This document shows, piece by piece, positions 54,473 to 63,064 of a DNA stretch of 64,000 nt. The position numbers were made by a program, and so were the translations under genes. How positions within the stretch are numbered: position 1 is the stretch's first letter; each line of letters opens with the position of its first letter. The DNA comes from BOG-931 sp963761525. Its GTDB lineage: Bacteria > Pseudomonadota > Alphaproteobacteria > Rhizobiales > Xanthobacteraceae. Location of the stretch: NCBI GenBank assembly GCA_963761525.1, contig CAVXHG010000010.1, positions 124,001 to 188,000 on the forward strand, given 5' to 3'. The notes under the pieces are model-generated. The model was not told the DNA's origin. It did not search any database and saw only the letters and a program-made list of their open reading frames with translations.

Positions 54473-56197
54473 TCACGCAGATTTTTTCGGGTTGTCTGAT
54501 ATGTCGGAATCGAACCCATAGTCCTGCTGTGCCCGTTTAGCGGAGATGAATCCTTCGGCCAAATCCGCCGCGATTTCGGTGCGCTTGCGGCGGCGCGGAT
54601 CGCCATAGCCACCCCCGCCTGCGGTCACGACGAGCAAGCGCTGCCCCTGTTTGATACGATCACTATACTTGCTGGGAATTGACCGCTTCGCACCGTCGGC
54701 ATTCTCCAGGAAATACGCGCCGCAACTGGCATCATGTCCGCCGGCCATGCCGTGCGGCGGAAATACGGTACGATCGCCGCGCACATTGATGCTCGCGTCC
54801 TCCGCCAACATTTCGTATTCGCGCAGCAGGCCAAGACCACCGCGAAACTGCCCGCTGCCGCCTGAATCGGGCACCAACTCATACCGCGTGATACGGATTG
54901 GATAATCGATCTCGATCGCCTCGACCGGAATGTTCATCGCATTGGAGGTGCCGGTACTCAGACCGTCGGCGCCATCGCCGTGCATCGTGCCGCCCATTCC
55001 ACCGCCGTAGCTTTCATAGAAAACAAAGCTTCGCTTGGTGCGCGGGTCTACGCCGCCGAACGATACGCCGGTCGGCACACCGCAGACTTGCGCACCGACC
55101 TTTTCGGGGACCGCCTTAGCAAACGCCCCGAGAACGGTGTCGGCGATACGATTGACAGTAACAGAACGGGCATTCACCGGCGCTGGATGACGCGGGTTCA
55201 GCAGCGTTCCTTCCGGCACATAGATATCGAGAACTCCGGTGAGCCCATCGTTGAACGCAATGTCGTCCGGAAGAATACAGCACAGGCAATAAAATACCGT
55301 AGTCCACGTCTTGGATAAGGGTGCATTCAGCGGACCCTTCACCTGAGCGTCCGTTCCAGTGAAATCGAGCTTAATCTTTTCATCTTCGATTTCTACGCGG
55401 ACTTGAACACGGATCGGGCGTGTCAAATCGATGCCATCGTGATCCATGAAATCGACGAACTCAAACACGCCGTTCGGGATGGCACGGATCGCCGCTTTGG
55501 CCTGCGCAGCCGTGTGCGCGATCAGTCCTTCCATGGCATGGCTGACTTCGTCAGCCCCGTAACGCCGGACCAGATCGCAAACGCGTTGCTCGCCCTTGAG
55601 CAGCGCGGCTTCTTGCGCCCGCAGATCGCCAAAGAAAATGTCCGGATCCCTCACGTTTGAACGGATGATCCCATGCAGCGTGACGTTCGCCCGGCCGGCC
55701 TCGTAAAGCTTGCACGGTGGGATTACGAGCCCTTCCTGATAAAGCTCCGTAGCGCGCTGCGGATTGCTGCCGGGGACCATGCCGCCAACGTCCGTATAAT
55801 GAACAATGCAGCCGGCGAAGCCGACATGACGGTTGTCGAAGAAAATCGGCCGGAATAACGCAATATCGGGTAAATGGCTGCCGCCGCGATAAGGATCGTT
55901 AGTAATCAGAACGTCTCCGGCAGCAAGCGTGTCGCGCGGAATCTCCTTGAGAACATCGGCCAGCATGAATTTCATGGAGCCGAGATGACCAGGAATGACG
56001 ACAGGCTGCGCCACAATCCGGCCGTCTGCTGTAAAGATCGCGCAGGAAGCATCTTGCGCTTCCTTCACGACTTGCGAGTAGGCCGAGCGCAGCAACGTGA
56101 TTTGGATTTCCTCGGTTAGCGCGGTGAGTGCGTTTGAAAGAATTTCCAGACGGTAGGAGTCGAGTGTCGGGCGGTGCAAATTGTCCATTGGTGTCAT
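54473..56197 (-). CDS. Hydantoinase B/oxoprolinase-type subunit (HyuB family), third pair
   Basis: A 574-residue HyuB protein. LEILSNALTALTEEIQITLLRSAYSQVVKEAQDASCAIFTADG is the family N-terminus. LITNDPYRGGSHLPDIALFRPIFFDNRHVGFAGCIVHYTDVGG (about 98-140) contains the metal-binding motifs. GTLLNPRHPAPVNARSVTVNRIADTVLGAFAKAVPEKV and ERLLVVTAGGGGYGDPRRR-like (read GQRLLVVTAGGGGYGDP) close the fold. ATG at 56197 overlaps the upstream hyuA stop as TGATG. Followed by the second HyuA gene 34 bases on. Confidence 0.9.
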   Translation of the reverse strand: MTPMDNLHRPTLDSYRLEILSNALTALTEEIQITLLRSAYSQVVKEAQDASCAIFTADGRIVAQPVVIPGHLGSMKFMLADVLKEIPRDTLAAGDVLITNDPYRGGSHLPDIALFRPIFFDNRHVGFAGCIVHYTDVGGMVPGSNPQRATELYQEGLVIPPCKLYEAGRANVTLHGIIRSNVRDPDIFFGDLRAQEAALLKGEQRVCDLVRRYGADEVSHAMEGLIAHTAAQAKAAIRAIPNGVFEFVDFMDHDGIDLTRPIRVQVRVEIEDEKIKLDFTGTDAQVKGPLNAPLSKTWTTVFYCLCCILPDDIAFNDGLTGVLDIYVPEGTLLNPRHPAPVNARSVTVNRIADTVLGAFAKAVPEKVGAQVCGVPTGVSFGGVDPRTKRSFVFYESYGGGMGGTMHGDGADGLSTGTSNAMNIPVEAIEIDYPIRITRYELVPDSGGSGQFRGGLGLLREYEMLAEDASINVRGDRTVFPPHGMAGGHDASCGAYFLENADGAKRSIPSKYSDRIKQGQRLLVVTAGGGGYGDPRRRKRTEIAADLAEGFISAKRAQQDYGFDSDISDNPKKSA

Positions 56198-58294
56198 CAC
56201 GCGCGGGCCGCAAACAGGTTACCAATGTGATCGCAGCGCAGCGTCCAATCCGGTGGCAGGATCGTGGTGGAGTCCGCCGCCTCGATGATGGCGGGTCCCT
56301 GCAGAACGTCGCCCGCGCGCAATTCCGATCGCTCGTAGCAGGTGCAGTCGTACCAGCCGCAATTGGCAAAAAAGACCTTGCGCGCGCCTTTGCGTGCGCG
56401 CTCCGGTGTTCCGCTTCCCTTCGGCAACGCGCGATAATCCGGCCGCCGAACGCTGCCGGTCATCGTGATGCACAGATTGACGAGTTCGACTGATCCCGAG
56501 ACATCACGGCGGCCATAGAGCCGCTCATGTGCTTGATGGAAATTTTCTACCAGTGTCGCATAGTTTTTCTCACTCGAAGAGCTCGGTCGGTAGCGGCACG
56601 TTGAGCTCGTAGGCCTGGCGGCGGTATCGCATATCGGCCGAACGCATGACTGTGATAGCTGCTTCACCGATGCCGTAACGGCCGAGTGCGTTTCGACCTT
56701 GCGCCTCAAGGGCGGCATAACGTTTGTTGATTTCGTCTAAATCGCCGGAGCCGACGGCGCCCGCGTAAGTTTGCCTGAAATCGTAACGCAAATCCGCCGC
56801 GAGCAATCCTTGCGCCGAGAGCAGTCCCGGCGCCGGCGGTACCACGACTTCACGGATACCGAGTTCAGCGGCGAGTTCGATGCCGAAGACCGGACCATTG
56901 CCGCCAAAAGCTACGAGCGTGAAGTCGGCCGGATCAAGGCCTTTCTCCACCGTTACGATACGCAGCATCTTGAGCATGCTGGCGTTAGCAACCTCGATGA
57001 TCGCGGCACACGCTTCGTCAACGGAGATGCCGAGCGGTTTTGCGATGGTCTCGACCAGAACAGTGCGCGCCCGTTCGACGTCGAGCTTCATCTCACCGCC
57101 GAGAAAGTGGTCGGCGGGAATGCGACCCAGCAGCAGATTGGCGTCCGTGACTGTCACCTGCTTTCCGCCGAGACCGTAGGCCACCGGGCCCGGTTCGGCG
57201 CCAGCGCTTCGCGGGCCAACTTTGAGCATCCCCGCGTCATCAAGCCACGCGATCGAACCACCGCCCGCACCGACTTCGGCAAGATCTACCGTTGGAGCGC
57301 CGATATAATAGCCGCCGCCCTGCAACACCCTGGAAATATTGATGCCAGCGCCAACTTCCTGGCCGGCGCTCTGACGGACCTTGCCGTCCTCAACCACGCC
57401 GGCTTTCGCGGTTGTCCCGCCCATATCAAAAGCAATGAGTTGCTTTCGGCCGGCGATCCCGCCGAAATGCGCGGCGGCGATCACGCCCGCCGCAGGTCCC
57501 GATTCAACGATACGGCAAGGCATGCGGCCGGCATCCTGCCAGTGCAAAACCCCGCCGTTGGATTGCATCAGATGCAACGGTGCGTGGATGCGATTTTGTT
57601 CGAGAGCGCCGTTCATATTACGCAGGTAGTTTGAGATACGTGGACCGAGCAGCGCATTGATCGCTGTCGTACTGGTGCGCTCGTATTCCCGGTATTGCGG
57701 CAGAACGTCGCTCGAAATAGTCACGAACACGCCGGGCAAGATGGAGCGGGCAATTTCGGCCGCACGCTGTTCATGAACCGGGTTGCGGAAGGAGAAGAGG
57801 AAGCAAATGGCGAGCGCTTCTATGTCCTGCTGCGCCAGCGCGCGAACCGCCACGGCGACCGCATCTTCGTCGAGTGCCTGCACTACGCTTCCCGCCGCGT
57901 CGACCCGTTCGGGAACGCCAAACGTCAGATGGCGCGGGATCAGCGCCGGAATTTTCTTGTAGGCAAGATCGAACAAACGAAAGCGCTTATGCCGCTGGAT
58001 TTGCAGAAGGTCGCGAAAGCCATCGGTGACAAGCAGGCCGGTCCGGGCGCCGGAGCCTTCCAAAATGGTATTGCATGCTACGGTTGTAGCGTGGGTGAAC
58101 TGCGTCACAAGAGAGAGATCGATGCCGAATTCCTTATCGGCACGCCGGACGGCGTTGAGCACAGCCTGCGAAGGATCGTGGGGCGTTGACGGTACTTTGA
58201 GGGTGCGGAACTCGCCCGCGCGTTCATCCAGAAGTACGAGATCGGTGAAAGTACCGCCGATGTCGACGCCAACGCGGTACCCCGCCTGCTCCAC
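56197..58294 (-). pseudogene. Hydantoinase A-type subunit (HyuA family), third pair, broken by a frameshift
   Basis: Part one from ATG 58294 is a normal HyuA: GYRVGVDIGGTFTDLVLLDE, FTHATTVACNTILEGSGARTGLLVTDGFRDLLQI, IAFDMGGTTAKAGVV, GAGGGSIAWL and LVAFGGNGPVFGIELAAELGIREVVVPPAPG. After LPTELFE it meets a stop at 56570. One inserted base near 56572 explains this: EKNYATLVENFHQAHERLYG follows in the adjacent frame and continues through KVFFANCGWYDCTCYERSEL to the stop at 56197. Repaired length is about 698. It heads the HyuABAB operon, divergent from a LysR gene. Loss of about 125 residues would remove part of the C-terminal domain. Confidence 0.85.
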
Positions 58295-58369
58295 TTTGGC
58301 TTCCTCCCGAAAGAAATCTGCGTCCGGCCGTCCGTTTTCTGGCGGCCGAAATTTGACAGCACGATTTCA

Positions 58370-58389
58370 TTGCCGGCACTATTTGGCAA
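58370..58389. promoter_or_regulatory. Candidate LysR binding site
   Basis: TTGCC and GGCAA form an inverted repeat with a 10-base centre in the 119-base gap between divergent hyuA and LysR genes. It lies 24 bases before the LysR start, the usual autoregulatory position; the arms fit a T-N11-A type LysR box. Confidence 0.5.
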
Positions 58390-58413
58390 ATTGAAATTGC
58401 AGAAGGCATTATC

Positions 58414-59328
58414 ATGGCTGTGAATTTAGGGGCGGTCGACCTTAAGCTGCTGGTTGTGTTCGATGCGATCATGACCGAGCGCAACGTGTCCCGCGCCGGT
58501 GCGCGGATCGGCATGTCTCAATCCGCGACCAGCAACGCACTGAATCGGCTTCGGGAGCTTTTGGCGGACCAGCTGTTCATTCGAACGGGTTCAGGCATGC
58601 AACCGACCGCGGTTGCGTTGCGTCTCACAACCCCAATTCATGAAGCGCTGCAGTTGGTCCGCAGCGCCCTTGAGCCTTCGCTTTTCGATCCGTCCAATTC
58701 GACGTGGACCTATCGCCTGGCGATCTCTGACCACGCGTCAATTGTAATGCTGCCCTCTCTGGCACAGCATTTGGCGCGTGTCGCACCGGGCGTGAGGTTG
58801 GTCCTCAGACCTAAAGTCAATGCGGAAGTCGCTGGGCAACTGGACGCGAACGAGATCGATTTTGCGATCGGCGTCATTCCGGCATTGCAACGTCGTTTCA
58901 ACCGGGCGTCACTATTTCGAGACAGCTATGATTGCCTGCTCCGTCGCAATCACCCGTTAGCAAAGAGACCTCTCAAGCTCAGTGATTTCAAAAGTACGGA
59001 GTTCTTGGCGGTACGCCCTCGACATGAGGGTCCAAGCGAAGTTGACCGAATTCTGAACGACAAAGGCGTCCGCCGCACCGTGGCAATCACTGTTGATCAA
59101 TTTTTGGCCGCACCACCAATACTAGCTCATACAAATCTTATTGCCTTCATGCTCCGAGGCGTGATGCAACATCTTAATCTCAAACAGCTCAATGTAGCGC
59201 AAGCGCCAATCAGACTTGACGTACAAGTATCTGCCGTTTGGAATAGAGCACTTACAAAACAACCGGCACACTCCTGGATGCGCCAGCAGCTAGTGGAAGT
59301 CAGTAGCACACTAACACTCGATGGATAG
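58414..59328 (+). CDS. LysR-family transcriptional regulator (NodD/PcpR-like subgroup)
   Basis: A 304-residue regulator. LGAVDLKLLVVFDAIMTERNVSRAGARIGMSQSATSNALNRLRELLADQLFIRTGSGMQPT (about 5-65) is a helix-turn-helix and wing of the form seen in NodD, NahR and PcpR-like proteins, activators that respond to aromatic or flavonoid-type inducers. The effector domain follows with YRLAISDHASIVMLPSLAQHLARVAPGVRLVL. Divergent from the HyuABAB operon, which it probably activates. It converges with the molybdenum hydroxylase gene. Confidence 0.92.
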   Translation: MAVNLGAVDLKLLVVFDAIMTERNVSRAGARIGMSQSATSNALNRLRELLADQLFIRTGSGMQPTAVALRLTTPIHEALQLVRSALEPSLFDPSNSTWTYRLAISDHASIVMLPSLAQHLARVAPGVRLVLRPKVNAEVAGQLDANEIDFAIGVIPALQRRFNRASLFRDSYDCLLRRNHPLAKRPLKLSDFKSTEFLAVRPRHEGPSEVDRILNDKGVRRTVAITVDQFLAAPPILAHTNLIAFMLRGVMQHLNLKQLNVAQAPIRLDVQVSAVWNRALTKQPAHSWMRQQLVEVSSTLTLDG

Positions 59329-59432
59329 TTTCCAAGCAGATCGATGCAAAGTCAGATGCGCGCCTCGTAGGCTTGCCTCAGAATACGTCGCTCTTATTTT
59401 GGCACAAGTAAAAGCAACCACCCGAACTAAGG

Positions 59433-61727
59433 CTAGGCCCAGGTCAAATCGTGTTTTTGAATCGGGAGTGAACGGATCCGCTTTCCCGTCGCGGCGAAGA
59501 TCGCATTGCAGAGCGCTGGTGCAACCATCGTCACTTCGTCCCCGACGCCGTAATTCCATTTATCAGTGTTGACGAGGTGCACGCCGAACTCTTTTGGAAA
59601 GTCGCGCATGGTCGGCATGCGGTAAGTATCAAAATTGCGCTGTGTAATCTTGCCATTCGTAATGACAATATCCTGCCACATCGCTGCACCGAAGTACCAT
59701 GGAATTTGGCCATGGATTTCGCTCACCACGATAAGAGGATTGACTGTCGTGTAACCGATGTCCATGGCGACGTCAGCGCGATCAAGCGTTAACTGCCCGG
59801 TCTCGCTGACGGTGACCTGCAGCACGATCGCCGTCACTGTGCAACCACGCGGCTTCGGCGTGCGTCTGTCGTCGATGGCCATGCCTCGTCCGCTGCCTTT
59901 TGGCAACGGCGTTCCCCACCCGGATTTCTCAGCCACGGTGTCGAGCACTTTCAGCCACGCAGCACGATTAGCTGGGCCTCCGCCAAACTCCCGATCAAGA
60001 AAGGTCGTATTGGCTTCGACAAGTTTGCGCCGATAGAGGTACGGATCCTGGCCTGCCGCATGGGCAAGCTCGTCGATAAAGCATTCCTGGTGAAAGACAT
60101 TGTTCACCGCACCTGAACCGCGCCAATAGCAGCCGGGCATAAAGGTCTGAGGATGGTGCATCTCCACTCTCAGGTTTGGAATCTTATAAGGCAGCTCGCT
60201 CAGGCCCCGTGCCGACTGCGGATCGCTTTTGGCTGTCATCTGCGGCCCGATTACGGCGTCCGCGTCAGGATAATGATCACTGACGACGCTCAGCACCGTC
60301 GCGGTCGGCAGTCCATCCGATCCGAGCGCCGAGCGGAATCTCGCGACCGAGGTAGGTGCCAGGATGTCCATCCGCATGTCGTCTTCACGCGACCAGATCA
60401 GCTTGACTGGACGGCCACCCAGCGTTTTTGCAATTTCCACGGCTTGCGCGACGTCGCCGCGCTCATTGCGGCCGCCGAAACCACCACCGGCGTAGCAATT
60501 ATGGAAGTACGTATTGGATAGCGGCAGGCCAGCCTGTTTGGAGGCTATTTTCATGGCCCAGGTCGGATCGGACGTGCCTTTCCACACATCGACGCGATCG
60601 GCCGTGACTTGCGCAGTGCAATTGATCGGCTCCATCGTGGCATGCGCCTTACGCGGCACTTCATAGACACCTTCAACCACCTTGCCGGCATGGCTCAGCA
60701 CGGCATCGGCATCGCCGCTTTCCGAGATCGCGTTACCGGGAGCGTCGAGCATGGCGCGGTATGCGAGCGAAACATCGCCGCTGCTGAGTTTTGCTTCCGG
60801 TCCCTCTTCCCACTCGACCGGCATCATCTCGACGGCGCGCTTCGCTCGCCACCAATTGTCCGCGACGATCGCGACGCCGTCGGGCACCTCGTAATGATCG
60901 CGCGGCGTCTTGCCGAGATTGGCTAGCGCGACCACGGAATAAATCCCTGAGCGATTTTTTACTGCGTCAAAGTCAAAGCTCTTGAGTTTTCCACCGATAG
61001 TGGGGCTAACCTTGACCGCCGCATACAACATCTCCGGAAGTATCAGGTCCATTCCGAAGATCGCCTGGCCTGTTACCTTCAGCGGGATTTCAAGCCGTTT
61101 CATCGGCGTTCCGATGAACGAGTATTGATCGTGGGTTTTGATTGACGGTTCCTGCGGAAGAGTAACGGTGGCTGCTTTGGCGGCGACCTCTCCATACCGC
61201 AGCGTACGGCCAGTCGGAGCATGGGTGATCACGCTATTCTTTGTGGTGACCGTCTCGACTGGCACGCCCCACTCTTGCGCAGCGGCGAGTTTCAGCCGTT
61301 CTCGCGCACTGGCGCCGGCTTGCTGCAATGGCACCCGCCCAAGCCGGAACGAGCTGCTCGAGTCGGTTCCCATGTGTCCGTAGACTTCGTGATCGCGGAA
61401 GTGCCGATTGGCATCCGCATACTCGACACGAACCTTGGACCAATCGCACTCAAGTTCTTCGCACACCATCATGGCGTTCGAAGTCATGACCCCCTGGCCC
61501 TGTTCCGACTGTGCAATACGGATGGTCGTAATATCGTCGGGAGCAATGACGATCCATGCGTTGATTTCATCGCCGGTAACGCCGTCGAGCCAGGGACGCT
61601 TGCCGATCTGCTCCAGAGCCCTCGCGGGAGAGACGAGACCGATACCAAGGCCACCGCCGATGGCGCTTGCCATGACGAGAAACTCGCGGCGATCGAATCG
61701 AACTTGCTGTTTTATCGCGCTTTTCAT
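59433..61727 (-). CDS. Molybdenum hydroxylase large subunit, isoquinoline-1-oxidoreductase-beta-like, Tat-exported
   Basis: A 764-residue molybdopterin-binding subunit of the xanthine dehydrogenase family. The ATG at 61727 gives an N-terminal FDRREFLVMASAIGGGLGIGLVSPARA Tat signal and an ATGA overlap with the small subunit; the 65 residues upstream in frame are not protein-like. VVCEELECDWSKVRVEYAD-type, CYAGGGFGGRNERGDVAQAVEIAK and GCYWRGSGAVNNVFHQECFIDELAHAAG are Moco-contact segments. Near the C-terminus, where relatives have GVGE with the catalytic glutamate, it reads GVGDEVTMVAPALCNAIFAATGKRIRSLPI. No FAD subunit is nearby, so electrons would go to a cytochrome, as in IorAB. Periplasmic hydroxylation of an N-heterocycle or aldehyde is likely. 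Confidence 0.9.
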   Translation of the reverse strand: MKSAIKQQVRFDRREFLVMASAIGGGLGIGLVSPARALEQIGKRPWLDGVTGDEINAWIVIAPDDITTIRIAQSEQGQGVMTSNAMMVCEELECDWSKVRVEYADANRHFRDHEVYGHMGTDSSSSFRLGRVPLQQAGASARERLKLAAAQEWGVPVETVTTKNSVITHAPTGRTLRYGEVAAKAATVTLPQEPSIKTHDQYSFIGTPMKRLEIPLKVTGQAIFGMDLILPEMLYAAVKVSPTIGGKLKSFDFDAVKNRSGIYSVVALANLGKTPRDHYEVPDGVAIVADNWWRAKRAVEMMPVEWEEGPEAKLSSGDVSLAYRAMLDAPGNAISESGDADAVLSHAGKVVEGVYEVPRKAHATMEPINCTAQVTADRVDVWKGTSDPTWAMKIASKQAGLPLSNTYFHNCYAGGGFGGRNERGDVAQAVEIAKTLGGRPVKLIWSREDDMRMDILAPTSVARFRSALGSDGLPTATVLSVVSDHYPDADAVIGPQMTAKSDPQSARGLSELPYKIPNLRVEMHHPQTFMPGCYWRGSGAVNNVFHQECFIDELAHAAGQDPYLYRRKLVEANTTFLDREFGGGPANRAAWLKVLDTVAEKSGWGTPLPKGSGRGMAIDDRRTPKPRGCTVTAIVLQVTVSETGQLTLDRADVAMDIGYTTVNPLIVVSEIHGQIPWYFGAAMWQDIVITNGKITQRNFDTYRMPTMRDFPKEFGVHLVNTDKWNYGVGDEVTMVAPALCNAIFAATGKRIRSLPIQKHDLTWA

Positions 61728-62200
61728 GGCGCTTTCCCCTGCGAAGCGGGCGCATCTTTCATCAGCCCTGCAGCACGATGGATCGCTGCCCGTATCTCGT
61801 GATACGTGCCGCAGCGGCAGATGTTGATCATTTCCCGATCGATGTCGGCGTCGGTCGGATTCTGGTTGTCGCGCAACAAAGCCACCGCGGCCATGATCTG
61901 GCCGGACTGGCAGTAGCCACATTGCGGAACGTCACCGTCGATCCAGGCCTGCTGAACCGGATGATGGCCACCCAGGTTTTCGATCGTCGCGATGTGCCGG
62001 CCGGCGAGCGTGCCGACTGGGGTGATGCACGAACGTGTCGGCTCGCCATCAATATGTACGGTGCAGGCGCCACATTGCGCGATACCGCACCCAAATTTTG
62101 TGCCGGTGAGCCACAAAGTGTTCCGAATTGCCCATAGCAAAGGCATCTCTGATTCAATATCGAGCGTGTGCTGCTCGCCGTTGACCTCGATCGTGACCAC
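61724..62200 (-). CDS. (2Fe-2S)-binding small subunit, IorA-like
   Basis: A 158-residue small subunit. The plant-ferredoxin-like cluster ligands appear in CGIAQCGACTVHIDGEPTRSC (about 38-58). The second, helical cluster is in QCGYCQSGQIMAAVALL (about 98-114) and ICRCGTYHEIRAAIHRAAGLMK (about 132-153). Eight cysteines are in place. It passes electrons from the molybdenum site of the large subunit, overlaps it by ATGA, and is the first gene of the pair. It has no export signal of its own, so probably travels folded with its partner by Tat. Confidence 0.93.
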   Translation of the reverse strand: MVTIEVNGEQHTLDIESEMPLLWAIRNTLWLTGTKFGCGIAQCGACTVHIDGEPTRSCITPVGTLAGRHIATIENLGGHHPVQQAWIDGDVPQCGYCQSGQIMAAVALLRDNQNPTDADIDREMINICRCGTYHEIRAAIHRAAGLMKDAPASQGKAP

Positions 62201-62312
62201 AGAACGTCTCCTTCATAGTTTCGGCATATCCGAACGGCCTGATCGACTTTTAATTCGCGGCATCTCGCGAAGCTTTCGATGCGGCCGTATCCGTCCTGCG
62301 AAGGCGCGTCAG

Positions 62313-63013
62313 TTAAAGCGCCCCGGCTTGGCGCGCCTTCTCGTGATAATGCTCCCAGGTTTTCGCTATGCGATAAGTGTTCTTTTCGAAGCTCGGCTTC
62401 AGAAGCTCGACTTCCTCAGGCGTGATCGGCTTGAGCGGTCCGAGTGCCGAAGCGTTAATCACCGCGCGGGCGTTTTCTTCCATTTCAAGGCTGTCGAGGA
62501 AGACTTCAGGTACGCTATCGCAGGCGATCACACTGCCATGGCCTCGCAGCAGGCAGTAACGGCACGAACCGAGCGTCTTCGCGACTGTGCGCCTTGTTCC
62601 AATGTGCGGATGTGGGTTGGATCGGGGTGGACGGGACAGCCAATAAATCGAAAACTGAAGTTTCTGGCTGCAACCATTGGAGCGTCGACCATGCTGAACA
62701 GCACGGAGAGAGGCGGATGACCATGACCGACTGCCTGCACGTCGCTACGGGCGCGATAGACACCAAGATGTATTGCCGTCTCGCTCGGCGGAGGACCCTT
62801 TCCCTCAAGCAAACGCCCCTCAAGATCGACGACCAGTATGTCATCGGCTTTCAGACCCGCCCGACTTGCATCCCGCGGCTGAATGAGCACGCGATCCGTA
62901 TCGGGAATGCGAGCACTGAGATGGCCGCTGTAATCGAGCAGTTCGGCAAAGACCATGATACGGGTTGCTTCTGACAACTGCTCCCGCAATTTTGCTTCTG
63001 TAATTTTCAGCAC
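62313..63013 (-). pseudogene. Class II aldolase/adducin-family protein, broken by a frameshift
   Basis: Part one from ATG 63013 carries MVFAELLDYSGHLSARIPDTDRVLIQPRDASRAGLKADDILVVDLEG and AIHLGVYRARSDVQAVGHGHPPLSVLFSM, with metal-binding HxH (GHGHP). It runs to THIRTLEQGAQ, then reads through arginine-rich nonsense to a stop at 62528. One missing base near 62585 restores VAKTLGSCRYCLLRGHGSVIACDSVPEVFLDSLEMEENARAVI in the next frame (RGHGS, the third histidine), ending at 62313. Repaired length is about 233, normal for fuculose-phosphate-aldolase relatives. It precedes the molybdenum hydroxylase genes by 112 bases on the same strand. Confidence 0.85.
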
Positions 63014-63064
63014 GTTATCTCCCTATCTTCGGATCAGATTTTTTCACTCGTTCGGGAGCGCTAT

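Noticed and set aside
61728..61922. N-terminal extension of the molybdenum hydroxylase frame
   Set aside because: The 65 extra residues overlap the small-subunit gene and look random; the Tat signal begins at the ATG at 61727 with an ATGA overlap.
26516..63013. Programmed ribosomal frameshifting as the explanation for the broken genes
   Set aside because: No slippery heptamer with a downstream structure is evident at the joins, and the affected families are not known for recoding.
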